A stretch of 64,000 nucleotides of DNA from Candidatus Thermofonsia Clade 1 bacterium (GTDB taxonomy: Bacteria > Chloroflexota > Anaerolineae > Aggregatilineales > UBA2796): positions 1 to 64,000 of the forward strand of contig PGTK01000002.1 of assembly GCA_002794705.1 (NCBI GenBank), read 5' to 3'. Within the stretch, counting starts at the first letter, position 1; each line of letters begins with the position of its first letter. The notes under the pieces are model-generated. The model worked only from the letters and a program-made list of their open reading frames with translations. It made no database searches and was not told where the DNA came from. Below, one piece after another: positions 52,795 through 62,728 of this stretch. The translations under genes and the position numbers were made by a program.

Positions 52795-54078
52795 ATGGAA
52801 CTGCGGCTGTATTTGAAGATTCTGCTCAAGCGCTGGTGGCTGATCGTACCGCTTACGCTGATCTCGCTCACGCTTGCCATGTTCTGGAGCTACTCCCGCC
52901 CAATGGTCTATCAATCCACCGCCACGTACGTGACGCGGCTGGGCGAGGGCTTGACGAACGTCGGCGATACGCTCTACGCCTTAGATACTTTCACGGGCAG
53001 GCAGCGCCTGTTCGTGACCTACTGTGAAGTCATGAAAAGCCGCTCTGTGGTGGATCGCGCCATGCAGATCGGCAATATTGACCCCGCTGTGATTGACTGG
53101 GAACTATACAGCGTCAATTGCAACGTCCTGCCTGAGTCGAATGTGATCATGGTGATCGTGCGCGGACCGAATGCCTCGCTAGTGGGGCGCTTGGCAGAGG
53201 CAATTGGCGTGGCAGGCACGGCGCGGGCGGGTCAGTTGTATAGCTTTGTGGGCTTAGAGGAACTCGATCCGCCTGAGGTGCAAGAGGCGCCCGGCAATCG
53301 CACGCAGCAGGGCATTCTTGGCGGCATGGTCGGCTTTGTGCTGGGCGTGGGCTTGGCGTTTATGCTGGAATATCTGCGCAGCCCTGTGGAGCGCCTTGAG
53401 ATGGCGTCCATTCGGCACCCCAAATTGGGCATCTATAATGAGCGCTACTTCCAGCAGCGTATGATTGAAGAAATCAACCGTGCGCGCTCGCGCAACCGCC
53501 CGCTCAGCCTCGCGCTCATGCGCCTGACGCCCACGGAGGATTTTTCGCTTTTGCCACCTGAGGCTGAAGACATGCTCTTGCGCGCTGCGGCATTGCGTCT
53601 GCAGGATAAAATCCGCGCTGGGGATATCATTGCCTACTTAGGACGCTACACCTTCGCCATTCTCCTGCCTGAGACGCCCGCTCACGAGGCGCAGCGCTTG
53701 ATCGAGTGGCTGCATCAGGATATTCGCACGCATACCTTCACTGTAGATGCTTACATCGCCAATTTCATGGTCAACTCCGGCATCGTGGAGAGCAGCGGCG
53801 GCTCGCTTGACTTGCAAACCATGCTGACCAAAGCCAATGAAGCGCTGCGCATGGCGCGCCAAGAGGGCGAGAACAGCCTGCACTTGATCCGTACTTCGGC
53901 GCAGCCGTTCGCCCTTGATGCTGAAATTGGCGTCCCAGAGCCGCTTGAGAGCAATCCGAACATGCCGTTCACCAGCAGTGAGCTGGATCGCTTGTTGGAA
54001 GAGAGCGCCTCAGCCGCACCCGCGCCGCGCACAGTTGAGAGCCACTCTGAGCCGCCTGCTGAGCGTGACGGACAATGA
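52795..54078 (+). CDS. Wzz-type chain-length protein fused to degenerate GGDEF domain
   Basis: 427 aa from ATG at 52795 (AGGA about 7 bases upstream). Residues 1-35 hold LYLKILLKRWWLIVPL and a membrane helix, typical of Wzz/polysaccharide co-polymerases. A periplasmic part runs to about 172 and a second helix spans about 173-194 (GILGGMVGFVLGVGLAFML). Residues about 210-400 are a GGDEF-fold domain (NERYFQQRMIEEINRARSRNRPLSLALMRL, IAYLGRYTFAILLPE), but the GGDEF signature is GRYTF (283-287), so no cyclic-di-GMP synthesis is expected. It may bind c-di-GMP or GTP to control chain length. First gene of the operon; overlaps the next by 4 bp. Confidence 0.85.
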   Translation: MELRLYLKILLKRWWLIVPLTLISLTLAMFWSYSRPMVYQSTATYVTRLGEGLTNVGDTLYALDTFTGRQRLFVTYCEVMKSRSVVDRAMQIGNIDPAVIDWELYSVNCNVLPESNVIMVIVRGPNASLVGRLAEAIGVAGTARAGQLYSFVGLEELDPPEVQEAPGNRTQQGILGGMVGFVLGVGLAFMLEYLRSPVERLEMASIRHPKLGIYNERYFQQRMIEEINRARSRNRPLSLALMRLTPTEDFSLLPPEAEDMLLRAAALRLQDKIRAGDIIAYLGRYTFAILLPETPAHEAQRLIEWLHQDIRTHTFTVDAYIANFMVNSGIVESSGGSLDLQTMLTKANEALRMARQEGENSLHLIRTSAQPFALDAEIGVPEPLESNPNMPFTSSELDRLLEESASAAPAPRTVESHSEPPAERDGQ

Positions 54079-55649
54079 GTACGGGTGCGCTCCCCAAGAA
54101 TGGCTATGCGTCGTTTCCACGCGGGATTTTTGGCGTGCGTCGCTTGTTGCGGCGCTACGCCGTGCTGGAGCAGTTGCTGCCCGTCGGCGTCTTCACGCTC
54201 GGCTTGATCGCAGTGTTCATCGCCAACTACCTCATGGCGGCAACCGACTCAGCCTTCCTGATCGCAGGCGGCGTGATCGGCGCATTTGTGGCGCTGTGGG
54301 TGGTGCTGCGTCCGCAGGTCGGCTTGTACATCCTTGCCGTCTTCACTTATCTGAACCTCTCAGACGCGCTTGAGGTGAATTTCGGCATTCCCAAGATCAA
54401 TCAGCCGCTGATCGCGCTGATCTTGGTCAGTGTGATCGCCAATCGGATCGTTTTGAAGCGCAAGCCGCTTGTTTTTCGCAGCGTGGAAGCCACAATGGTC
54501 TTGTACGGCATTGTGGCGACCATGTCTGTGATGTTCGCTGTTGCCAATCAATCGGCGGCGCTTGATCGGCTGATTGACTGGCTGAAGGACTTTGCGATCC
54601 TGATCATCATGGTGCAGCTGTGCGATGATGAGCAGAGCTTCAAGACCGTCCTTTGGGCGTTGATCTTCAGCGCGGCGTTGGTTGCCGGCTTGAGCTGGTA
54701 TCACACTTTCACGGGCGATACGGACAACACTTTCTTCGGTTTAGCGAAGTCGGGCGTGCATCAGATCGTGGGCGCTATGGACGATCTGCGCGTGACCGGT
54801 CCGCTCGACGATCCGAACTTCTATGCGCAAATCCTGCTGATGATCTTCCCCATTGCCGCCTACCGCATGTTGACGGGTACAACGCAAGCAGGGCGACTGA
54901 TCGGCGCGCTTTGCACCGTGTTGATCGTAGGCGCGGCGATTTTCACTTACTCCCGCGGCGGCTTTCTGGCACTGGTAGTGGTCTCAGGCTTGCTGGTGCT
55001 GGATCGCAAGTACAATTTGTTGCGCGTAGCGGCTCTTGGCGCTGTGCTGATCATCCTGCTCTTGCCGATCTTGCCACAAGGGTATGTGGATCGCGTGCTG
55101 ACATTGGGTGATGCGCTACCCGTGAACGCAGGGCTGCAGACTGAAGCCTCCTTTCGCGGGCGCACCAGCGAGATGATCATTGCTACACAGATGTTCGCTG
55201 AAAATCCGATTCTGGGCGTGGGCAAGCGCAACTATCAGGCGCTCTATGTGGAATATTCCTCGATGCTCGGCTTAGACCCACGCCTTGAGGATCGGCAGGC
55301 GCACAGTCTCTACCTAGAGCTGGCGGCTGAGATGGGCATGTTGGGCATTTTATCCTTTGGCGCTATCTTGCTGGCGCTTTTTCGGAGTACGGCGCGGGCG
55401 CGCCGCCAATTCCGTGAGCTAGATCGCCCTGATCTTTCGGCGTGGACGGCGTCGCTGCAGCTGGGGATTGTCTCATACCTGATCACTAGCATCTTTCTGC
55501 ACGCTGACTACGCCCGCTATATGTGGATCATGTTTGCGCTTGCCGCTAGTGCCAGCGTGCTTTCGCAAGCCATGACCGACCGCCGCCTTGCGCTGTTGCG
55601 CGAACGCAGACAGGCGTCATTGTCTATTGCTGAGGAGAGAGACTCATGA
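54075..55649 (+). CDS. O-antigen ligase / polymerase-type membrane protein (Wzy-like)
   Basis: 524 aa with about ten membrane helices. TYSRGGFLALVVVSGLLVL is the O-antigen-ligase domain signature; RGRTSEMIIATQMFAENPILGVGKRNYQALY is a typical periplasmic loop with Arg; DRQAHSLYLELAAEMGMLG is the late His motif. It probably polymerises lipid-linked repeat units outside the membrane. The neighbouring Wzz-type protein would control length. Overlaps both neighbours by 4 bp. Confidence 0.9.
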   Translation: MSTGALPKNGYASFPRGIFGVRRLLRRYAVLEQLLPVGVFTLGLIAVFIANYLMAATDSAFLIAGGVIGAFVALWVVLRPQVGLYILAVFTYLNLSDALEVNFGIPKINQPLIALILVSVIANRIVLKRKPLVFRSVEATMVLYGIVATMSVMFAVANQSAALDRLIDWLKDFAILIIMVQLCDDEQSFKTVLWALIFSAALVAGLSWYHTFTGDTDNTFFGLAKSGVHQIVGAMDDLRVTGPLDDPNFYAQILLMIFPIAAYRMLTGTTQAGRLIGALCTVLIVGAAIFTYSRGGFLALVVVSGLLVLDRKYNLLRVAALGAVLIILLLPILPQGYVDRVLTLGDALPVNAGLQTEASFRGRTSEMIIATQMFAENPILGVGKRNYQALYVEYSSMLGLDPRLEDRQAHSLYLELAAEMGMLGILSFGAILLALFRSTARARRQFRELDRPDLSAWTASLQLGIVSYLITSIFLHADYARYMWIMFALAASASVLSQAMTDRRLALLRERRQASLSIAEERDS

Positions 55650-57952
55650 GGAAGTTGCCGTTTCTGCTCGCCTTGATCGCCATCTTTGGCATCCTGACCC
55701 TTTTTTCGGTTGTGCAGCCGCACCAAGTGACGGCTCAACAAAATCCGCCGACGGCAACGCCTGTCACTCCCACCATCACGCCGACTCCGCGCAGCCTCCT
55801 GCCCGCTCAACCGACTCCGTTGCCTGAAGCCGTGCTGTTGGCTCAGAACATCAGCCTTGCCGCCTTCAATGTGCGCGATATTGAGCTGAGCACGCCGCAG
55901 AGCAGCAGCCGTTTCAATTTCCGCGTGCCTGATAACTGGTTAGCCAGCGGCGCGAATATGCTACGGCTCGATCTGGACTACGGACTAATTGTGACCGCCA
56001 CTACAGCCACGCCCGTGGCTGTGCCACCTGTCTTGTTGCGCGTACGCCTGAACAACGTGCCGATTGCCACGCTCACGTTGACTCCGAACGACATCGGACG
56101 CCGCTTGATCGAAGTGCCATTGCCCGTTGAGATCATGGGCGATCCTGCCCTGCGCGATTTCAACATCTTGCTCACGCTTGACGGGCGCGATCAGTGCTTG
56201 CAGGGCATTGAGTCGCGCTTACGTATATCCGCTGCCACCTCTGAGATCGCTTTCCAGTACCGTCTGCTGCCGCCGCCCCTCGATCTCTCGCTCTATCCGC
56301 GCCCGTTCTACAATAACGCGCCCGCCGTGCTTGGCGAGACGGTCGTTTTTGTACTGCCTGCGCAGCCTGAGCCGCTCGATTATGAGGCGGCGGCCAGTCT
56401 TGCTGCTGCTTTGGGCGCGCTCTCGCGCAACCGCGTGCGCATGTACGCCGTGCACGCCGATGCCCTCACAGAGGCGGATCGCCTTGCCAATCAGCTGTGG
56501 ATCGGACAGATCGGCAAGCATGCTGCTATTGACGCCGCTTACGCTGCGCGGCGCTTTCCCACGCGCCTAGAGCCAGACGGCAGCCTGTTTGTGGGCAACA
56601 CGCGCATTGCACCTGATGACGGCGTTGCGCAGATCATGCTGAATCCTGACAATCCCAACGCCGCGATCATCGCTGTGACCGCCCAAACGCCCGACGGACT
56701 GCGCAAAGCGACTCAGGTGTTGAGCGGACCGCCTGCCATCATCGGACTGGGCGGACCGGTCGCGCTGGTCTCACAGATTGGGCAGGCGCCCGCTGTAGAT
56801 ACCAACGCTGTGCTGGCAGAGCGCGTCACCTTTGCCGACTTGGGCTACATCAACGCGCCGATCTATGGCGCAGGGCTGCAATTCGGCGAGATCGTCTTCA
56901 CCATGCCTGATGGAGTCGTGCTGACCGATGATGCCTCGCTGGACTTCCGCTTCGATTACTCAGACACGCTAGCCGAGGCGAACGCGACGGTCACGCTGTT
57001 TATGAACGATACGCCGCTCAACAGCACCTTTTTGCGCAACCCGCGCACGGGCGAGCGCGTCACACAGCTCAAGGCGCGCATCCCGCCTTTCAGCGTGATC
57101 AGCGGCGCACAAAATACGCTGCTCATCCAGATCGACTCCTCAGGGCTGGTGGATACACGCGCTTGTGAGGTACTGCCAAGCGTGATTGTCTGGCTGATGC
57201 CGCGCCCGGAGAGCACTTTCTACTTGCCGCGCCGCGCCGATGATACGCCCGTGCGCGTCCCGTTGCTGAGCGGCTTCCCCTCGCCTTTCACGCGCCTGAG
57301 CGATCTGCGCGACCTCTGGTTCATCCTGCCTGATGCGCCAAACGCTGAGGAAATCGGGCAGATGCTGCGTTTGATGGCGTTTTTGGGCAGTTCGGTCACC
57401 GGCAGCACGCGCTTCACGCCGCGCGTGAGCCTTGGCGCCTTGCCTTCGGAGGCTGATCCGAGCGCCTATCACATCATTGCGCTTGGGCGCCCTACGCGCA
57501 ATGCCTATATCCGTTCACTCAACGCCCGCTTGCCGCAGCCTTTCCAAGAGGGGAGCGATGCACTGCAGCAGGTCGTAGATTCAGTTGTCTACCGCTTGCC
57601 GCCTGCCTATGATATCGGCGTGCTGCAGCTGATCGACTCGCCCAGTGCGCCGCAGCGCGCCATTTTGATCATCAGCGGCACGGGCAACGTCGGCGTGGAG
57701 AGCGCTTTGCGCGCCCTGATCGAGCGGCGCACGGTCAATTTGCCGGGCAACGTCATCTATGCCAGCCCGACTCAGCTCTGGACGATCAACACGCGCACCC
57801 GTGAGACAATCAGCCTGCCACCGACCGCGACCGCAGAGCCGCGCCTCCTAGCAACAGCGGCGATTGGCGTCAGCACAGCGACTCCGATCCCCGTTTTCAC
57901 GGTCACGCCGAGCCGCACGCCCACGTCCACGCCGACGGCTGCAAGTTGGTAG
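55646..57952 (+). CDS. BcsB-like periplasmic carbohydrate-handling protein, copy 1
   Basis: 768 aa. Signal peptide (1-31, ending VTAQQN), then a Pro/Thr linker, then a BcsB-type chain: FRVPDNWLASGANML, LTLDGRDQCL, FVLPAQPEPLDYEAAASLAAALG (carbohydrate-binding/flavodoxin-like units) and LRDLWFILPDAPNAEE, with FRFDYSDTLAEANATVTLFMN. Unlike classical BcsB and unlike copy 2 it has no C-terminal membrane helix; it ends in a Thr/Pro/Ser tail. BcsB guides cellulose chains out of the membrane. Here no BcsA is present. Overlaps the polymerase by 4 bp. Confidence 0.85.
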   Translation: MRKLPFLLALIAIFGILTLFSVVQPHQVTAQQNPPTATPVTPTITPTPRSLLPAQPTPLPEAVLLAQNISLAAFNVRDIELSTPQSSSRFNFRVPDNWLASGANMLRLDLDYGLIVTATTATPVAVPPVLLRVRLNNVPIATLTLTPNDIGRRLIEVPLPVEIMGDPALRDFNILLTLDGRDQCLQGIESRLRISAATSEIAFQYRLLPPPLDLSLYPRPFYNNAPAVLGETVVFVLPAQPEPLDYEAAASLAAALGALSRNRVRMYAVHADALTEADRLANQLWIGQIGKHAAIDAAYAARRFPTRLEPDGSLFVGNTRIAPDDGVAQIMLNPDNPNAAIIAVTAQTPDGLRKATQVLSGPPAIIGLGGPVALVSQIGQAPAVDTNAVLAERVTFADLGYINAPIYGAGLQFGEIVFTMPDGVVLTDDASLDFRFDYSDTLAEANATVTLFMNDTPLNSTFLRNPRTGERVTQLKARIPPFSVISGAQNTLLIQIDSSGLVDTRACEVLPSVIVWLMPRPESTFYLPRRADDTPVRVPLLSGFPSPFTRLSDLRDLWFILPDAPNAEEIGQMLRLMAFLGSSVTGSTRFTPRVSLGALPSEADPSAYHIIALGRPTRNAYIRSLNARLPQPFQEGSDALQQVVDSVVYRLPPAYDIGVLQLIDSPSAPQRAILIISGTGNVGVESALRALIERRTVNLPGNVIYASPTQLWTINTRTRETISLPPTATAEPRLLATAAIGVSTATPIPVFTVTPSRTPTSTPTAASW

Positions 57953-58028
57953 CCCGCTGCGACCTAATCAAGAGCGGGCAAGTCCATGCGACTCGCCTGC
58001 TCTGCCCTTATGAATGACAAGGATGATC

Positions 58029-60533
58029 ATGCGAAACGTTTCCGCCTCTCTTCAGCTGCTGACCGTCTGCCTTGCCTTGCTTGGGCTGCTCATGCCTGCC
58101 GCGCCGATGTCGCTGGGCGCGGCGACGCCCACGCCGAGTCTGCCGCCGTTCAGCACGCCTCAGCCCACGCCTATCGGCGGCGCGCTGATCGCTCAAGACT
58201 TCGCCCTTGCCAGCTTGAACGTGCGCAACTTAGAGCTGCTCTCGCCTCAAGGCTCGGCACAGTTCAGCTTTGAGGTGCCTGATAATTGGCGTCTGGCAGG
58301 CAACAACGTGCTATATTTGAACCTGCAGTTCATCGAGAGCGGCGCTGAACTCTCCAGCACGCCCGTCCAGCCGATCACGCGCTTTGAAGTGCGCCTGAAC
58401 AACCAGCTGGTCTATGAGGCGTCGTTCACAACAACACAGGACTCGCCTCAGACTGTTGCAGTGCCGTTGCCGCTGAGCGCGATCAACCCTGAGCGCGCCC
58501 GCCAGAGCGTTGCGCTCTCAATGGATGCCCGCGATCACTGCTTTTCCAATCGGCAGGCGCGCATTGTGATCCGCTCTGACCTCTCTTACCTGCATTTTGA
58601 GTATGAGCGCCTGAAGCCAAGCTTGAATCTAGCGCTTTTTCCGCGTCCGTTCTATAACAACCTGCCCGCCAATCAGCCTGAGACCGCTTTTCTCGTCCTG
58701 CCTGAGGCGTTCACGCCAAATGACCTAGAAAATGCGCTCAGTCTAGCTGCAGGCATTGGCAGATTGACGGGCAATCAGGTGCGTTTGAAGGTCACGACGC
58801 CCAGCGCGCTTGATGCTGAAAATCGCCGTGAGAATAACCTGATCTTGATCGGCACGCCTGCCAATCACGCTTTGATCGCGCAGCTTTACGCCGAAAATCT
58901 GTTCCCGACGCGCTATGACGCGGATACGAACGCATTCAGCGTCCGCGAGACGGCTCTCGCGCCTGAGGAGGGAATTGTCCAGCTGATCGCCCATCCTGAG
59001 AATCCGTACCTTGCCATACTGACTTTCACGGGCGGCACGTTTGAGGCGATCCAGAAAGCGATCCGCGCTTTTGCAGGCAGGGTAGACGCCTTCGGCTTGG
59101 AGGGCGCGCTCGCCATTGTGCGCGAGGTGCGCCCGCTCTCGCAGCAGCGCGTGGGCGAATCGCTGCGCGACGTGCAGACCTTTGCCGATTTGGGCATTGA
59201 GACCACTACGACCTTCGGCGTTGGCTCACAATTTGCCGATTTCCGCTTTGTTGTGCCAAATGGCGTGCAGATCAGCGAGGCGGCGTATGTCGAGATCGTC
59301 TTCGACTACTCCGATACGCTCAAAGAGGCACAGACCAGTCTGAACCTTGTGCTGAACGAGACGCCGATCAACAGCGTCAACATTGGGACGGGCAGTGAGT
59401 ATGCCTCGCGTCCCGGTCCGCATCGCGTCCGTGCGCCGATCCCACCGTCGGCTGTGCGGACGGGCGAGGGCAATATCTTGTCAGTGCAAGTTGAGTCGCG
59501 TGGGAACTGGGGCTGCAATTTGCCGAATCCCGCCACGATCTGGCTGAACATCCGTCCGCAGAGCGTCCTAGCGCTGCCGCGTGCCGTGGTGGATACAGCG
59601 TTGCGCCCGCCGCTGGTCTCGGATTTTCCTGTGCCGTTCAGCGAGTATTCCGATCTGCATGATGTGCTGTTCATCTTGCCCGATCAGCCGAGTCTGAGCG
59701 AGATTGAGCAGGTGCTGCGTTTGGCAGCGCGTCTGGGCACGCTGACCGAGAATGGCGAGCGCTTTGCACCGCGCCTTGTGCTTGGTGAGGCACTGCCCGG
59801 TGGCTTGGATTTGGCACAATATCACATCATCCTCTATGGCAGACCTTCTACCAACAGTCTGTTGCGGAGCATCAGCGATAAGTTGCCGCAGCCCTTCACA
59901 GCTGGCACTGATTCGCTTGAACAGACGCTCGATGACGTGGTCTTGCGCTTGCCGCCGAACTTTGAGATCGGCGTATTGCAGGCACAGCCCTCGCTCTGGA
60001 ATCCGCGCCGAGTCTTGCTGACCATCACAGGCACCAGCAGCATGGGCGAGACCTTCGCCATGTTAGCCATGCAAGCGGTCACGTTTTTTCGCGGCGATCT
60101 GAACGGCAACATCGTCTATGTGACCCAGAACAGCGTCTACGCTGCGAATACCTATCGCAGCAAGTACGCCGTAGACATTGAAGTGGACATCCCGACGCTT
60201 GTGGCGGAGTCCACGCTTGCCGCGAGCGCCACGCCGACGCCGAATCGCGTCTTCACGGTCACGCCCGGTCCAACCGAGACGCCCACGCCGACTGTCACGC
60301 CGAGTCTCACGCCGACGCCCTCGCCGATCTTCAGTCCTACGCCTTTCGTGCCGACTCCGACGCCACTGCCGACCTTTGAGCCGCTGCCGCCTGAGGAATT
60401 GCAAGTCGAGACGCCCAGTCCGCCCTCATGGATTCCGATCCTGATCGCACTCACGGCAGGCGTTTTGCTGGCAACGGCTTTCTTCGGACTGCTCTCACTG
60501 GTGCGGACAATTCGGGCGCGCCGTCAGGAGTAG
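58029..60533 (+). CDS. BcsB-like periplasmic carbohydrate-handling protein, copy 2
   Basis: 834 aa from ATG at 58029 (AAGGA 5 bases upstream). Same plan as copy 1: signal peptide, FEVPDNWRLAGNNVLYL, MDARDHCFSN, FLVLPEAFTPNDLENALSLAAGIG, FVFDYSDTLKEAQTSLNLVLN, SDLHDVLFILPDQPS. After a long Pro/Thr linker it ends in a membrane helix (IPILIALTAGVLLATAFFGLL) and basic tail, the normal BcsB anchor. The two paralogues are 76 bp apart, and an inverted repeat of 7 bp lies between them. They may form a pair, one free and one anchored, with another synthase. Confidence 0.87.
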   Translation: MRNVSASLQLLTVCLALLGLLMPAAPMSLGAATPTPSLPPFSTPQPTPIGGALIAQDFALASLNVRNLELLSPQGSAQFSFEVPDNWRLAGNNVLYLNLQFIESGAELSSTPVQPITRFEVRLNNQLVYEASFTTTQDSPQTVAVPLPLSAINPERARQSVALSMDARDHCFSNRQARIVIRSDLSYLHFEYERLKPSLNLALFPRPFYNNLPANQPETAFLVLPEAFTPNDLENALSLAAGIGRLTGNQVRLKVTTPSALDAENRRENNLILIGTPANHALIAQLYAENLFPTRYDADTNAFSVRETALAPEEGIVQLIAHPENPYLAILTFTGGTFEAIQKAIRAFAGRVDAFGLEGALAIVREVRPLSQQRVGESLRDVQTFADLGIETTTTFGVGSQFADFRFVVPNGVQISEAAYVEIVFDYSDTLKEAQTSLNLVLNETPINSVNIGTGSEYASRPGPHRVRAPIPPSAVRTGEGNILSVQVESRGNWGCNLPNPATIWLNIRPQSVLALPRAVVDTALRPPLVSDFPVPFSEYSDLHDVLFILPDQPSLSEIEQVLRLAARLGTLTENGERFAPRLVLGEALPGGLDLAQYHIILYGRPSTNSLLRSISDKLPQPFTAGTDSLEQTLDDVVLRLPPNFEIGVLQAQPSLWNPRRVLLTITGTSSMGETFAMLAMQAVTFFRGDLNGNIVYVTQNSVYAANTYRSKYAVDIEVDIPTLVAESTLAASATPTPNRVFTVTPGPTETPTPTVTPSLTPTPSPIFSPTPFVPTPTPLPTFEPLPPEELQVETPSPPSWIPILIALTAGVLLATAFFGLLSLVRTIRARRQE

Positions 60534-60537
60534 AGCC

Positions 60538-61659
60538 GTGGCGGAGCAGCGACGCGCCTATAAGGTGCTGCTGGTGGACTTGGCGCGCAGCTACGGCGGC
60601 GCCGAAGTGCGCGTCCAGACTCAAGTGACGGCGCTGCAAACAGCGACGGCAGGCTGCGCGGTCGCTGTTTTGCGCGGTAGCCCATTGCATGAGCGCCTTG
60701 TGCGGCTCAGCGTGCCGTGCCACACCCTTGAGTCGGGGCGCGCCAGCCCTACGCTGATCTCGCGCTTGCGCACGATCATCAAACAGGGCGGCTACCGCGT
60801 GGTAGACGCTCACAACGTGCAATCCATCTTCTGGGGACATCTCGCAGCGCGTCTGGCAGGCGTGCGCGGCTGCGTAGCGACCCTACACAGCGACTACGGC
60901 GCCGAATATCCGAACTTGAAAGGCGCGCTCTACGAGGGCGTGCTGCGCTTGAACCGTCTCATGGCGCGAGAGTACATCACAGTGACCGAGACGCTGCAGG
61001 CGAAGCTAGAGCGGCGTGGTCTGGGCGGGCGGGCGACCCTGATTCACAACGCCGTGCCGATTCCGCCCTTGCCATTGCCAGAGCCTGATCATGCGCTGCG
61101 CAGGACATGGGGTGCCGCGCCTGAAGATTTCGTAATCGGTATCATCGCGCGTCTGAAGCCTGTCAAGGGACATCGTTATTTGCTGGAGGCAATGGCGCAT
61201 GTCCGCGATTTGCCCGTGCGCCTAGTGGTGATCGGCGACGGTCCGTTGCGCCCTGAGCTGGAGGCGCAAGCCGCTTCACTGGGCATTGCGGATCGGGTCT
61301 ACTTCGCGGGCTTTTGTGAGGACGTGCCGCGCCTATTGCCTTCACTGGACTGCGTCTGCATGGCGTCGCTCTCAGAGGCATTGCCCTATGCCGTGCTGGA
61401 GGCGGCGTCTTATGCGCGCCCGTTGCTGTGTACGGCGGTCGGTGGCTTAGCAACCCTGCTGGAAGACGGCGTCACAGCGCGCCTTGTGCCAGCTCAGGAC
61501 TCGACGGCATTGGCACAAGGTATTCGCCATCTGGCAACTCAGCGCGATTTTGCCTGTCAGCTGGGCATGAATGCCTATCAGATGGTCGCGGTGCGCTTTA
61601 GCCAAGCCGCCATGCTGGAAAAAATCCTTCAGGTGTATGATAGAGCTATCAGCCACTAG
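60538..61659 (+). CDS. Glycosyltransferase family 4
   Basis: 373 aa, GTG start 4 bp after the BcsB-like gene, AGGAG upstream. GT-B fold: SYGGAEVRVQTQ in the N-domain, IGIIARLKPVKGHRYLLEA (sugar-phosphate loop), and the E-x7-E motif SEALPYAVLEAASYARPLL in the C-domain. It probably adds one sugar of the repeat unit to the lipid carrier on the cytoplasmic side. No signal peptide or membrane helix. Confidence 0.93.
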   Translation: MAEQRRAYKVLLVDLARSYGGAEVRVQTQVTALQTATAGCAVAVLRGSPLHERLVRLSVPCHTLESGRASPTLISRLRTIIKQGGYRVVDAHNVQSIFWGHLAARLAGVRGCVATLHSDYGAEYPNLKGALYEGVLRLNRLMAREYITVTETLQAKLERRGLGGRATLIHNAVPIPPLPLPEPDHALRRTWGAAPEDFVIGIIARLKPVKGHRYLLEAMAHVRDLPVRLVVIGDGPLRPELEAQAASLGIADRVYFAGFCEDVPRLLPSLDCVCMASLSEALPYAVLEAASYARPLLCTAVGGLATLLEDGVTARLVPAQDSTALAQGIRHLATQRDFACQLGMNAYQMVAVRFSQAAMLEKILQVYDRAISH

Positions 61660-61685
61660 TCAAACTCACAAGGAGAGCGCTCTGC

Positions 61686-62726
61686 ATGGCGAAACGCTCG
61701 CAGCTTGCTATTGCCGCCTTAGCGCGCTTGGGCGTGCCGCGCCTGTTGGATACGTTTTGGGGCAAAAATCGCCTGACTGTGCTTGCCTATCATCGGATCA
61801 CCGATCCAAATGCGCCTGATTTCCTGCATTACCGCCCTAATGTCAGCGCAACGCCGCAGATGTTTGCCCGCCAAATGGCGTGGATCGCCAGGCGTTTCAA
61901 CGTGATCAGTCTGCCTGTGCTGCACGCCTTCCTGATCAAAGGCAGACCCCTGCCCTCGCGCCCGTTGCTGATCACCTTTGATGACGGCTACCGCGATAAC
62001 TATGAGAACGCCTTTCCCGTCTTGAAGCGCTTGGGACTGCCCGCCGTAATCTTCCTGATGACCTCGCGCATGGATCATCCCGTGCTGCCATGGTGGGACG
62101 AATGCGCACTCTACCTGAATCTGACCGAGCGGACGCAAGCTGAGCTGCCGTTGATCGGCAGCTGCGATCTCAGCACGCCTGAGGCGCGTCGCGCCGTCAC
62201 GGATCGTCTGTTGCGCGCTTTGAAGCGCCTCACGGAGTCCGAGAAACAGGCTGCGATCCGCGCCCTCCGTGAGCGGCTGGAGGTGCCTGCACCTCAGGCT
62301 GATCCGTCGCTTTTTGTCAATTGGGATGAGGTACGTGAGATGGTCGCGGCGGACGTGGCGTGCATGCCGCATACGGTCAATCATCCAATTTTGACGCGGA
62401 TCAGCGCTGAAGAGGCGTACCGTGAACTGGCTGAGTCGAAGGCGCATATTGAGGCTCAGACTGATCAGCAGGCGACCGCCTTCGCCTATCCCAACGGTAC
62501 GCCGAATGATTACAACGCAGCGATCATTCAGATGTTGCGCGCTCTGGACTTTCAGAGCGCTTATACGCTCACGCCCGCGCCGATGTCACTGCGGGCGCTG
62601 CGGCGCTATCCATTTCAGATTCGGCGCGCCTTCTTGCTCTACAAAGACTCGTTCGATCTCTTCAAGCTGAAAGTCATGGGCTTTCCGTCACTAGTGGCGC
62701 GTCCGCGCTATTACAGGGAGGATTGA
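61686..62726 (+). CDS. Polysaccharide deacetylase (NodB, CE4)
   Basis: 346 aa. NodB motif 1 is TFDDGYRDN, with FPVLKRLGLPAVIFL; motif 2 is HTVNHP in CMPHTVNHPILTRIS; and AFAYPNGTPNDYNA is the later motif. So the metal-dependent deacetylase fold is complete. No clear signal peptide, so it may act in the cytoplasm or be membrane-associated through its N-terminal LAYHRITDPNAPDFLHY. It probably removes acetyl groups from the exopolysaccharide. AGGAG lies 8 bases before the ATG. Confidence 0.92.
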   Translation: MAKRSQLAIAALARLGVPRLLDTFWGKNRLTVLAYHRITDPNAPDFLHYRPNVSATPQMFARQMAWIARRFNVISLPVLHAFLIKGRPLPSRPLLITFDDGYRDNYENAFPVLKRLGLPAVIFLMTSRMDHPVLPWWDECALYLNLTERTQAELPLIGSCDLSTPEARRAVTDRLLRALKRLTESEKQAAIRALRERLEVPAPQADPSLFVNWDEVREMVAADVACMPHTVNHPILTRISAEEAYRELAESKAHIEAQTDQQATAFAYPNGTPNDYNAAIIQMLRALDFQSAYTLTPAPMSLRALRRYPFQIRRAFLLYKDSFDLFKLKVMGFPSLVARPRYYRED

Positions 62727-62728
62727 CC

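Noticed and set aside
57953..58028. Frameshift that could have removed a membrane anchor from BcsB-like copy 1
   Set aside because: No hydrophobic stretch is found in any frame of the 76-bp gap.
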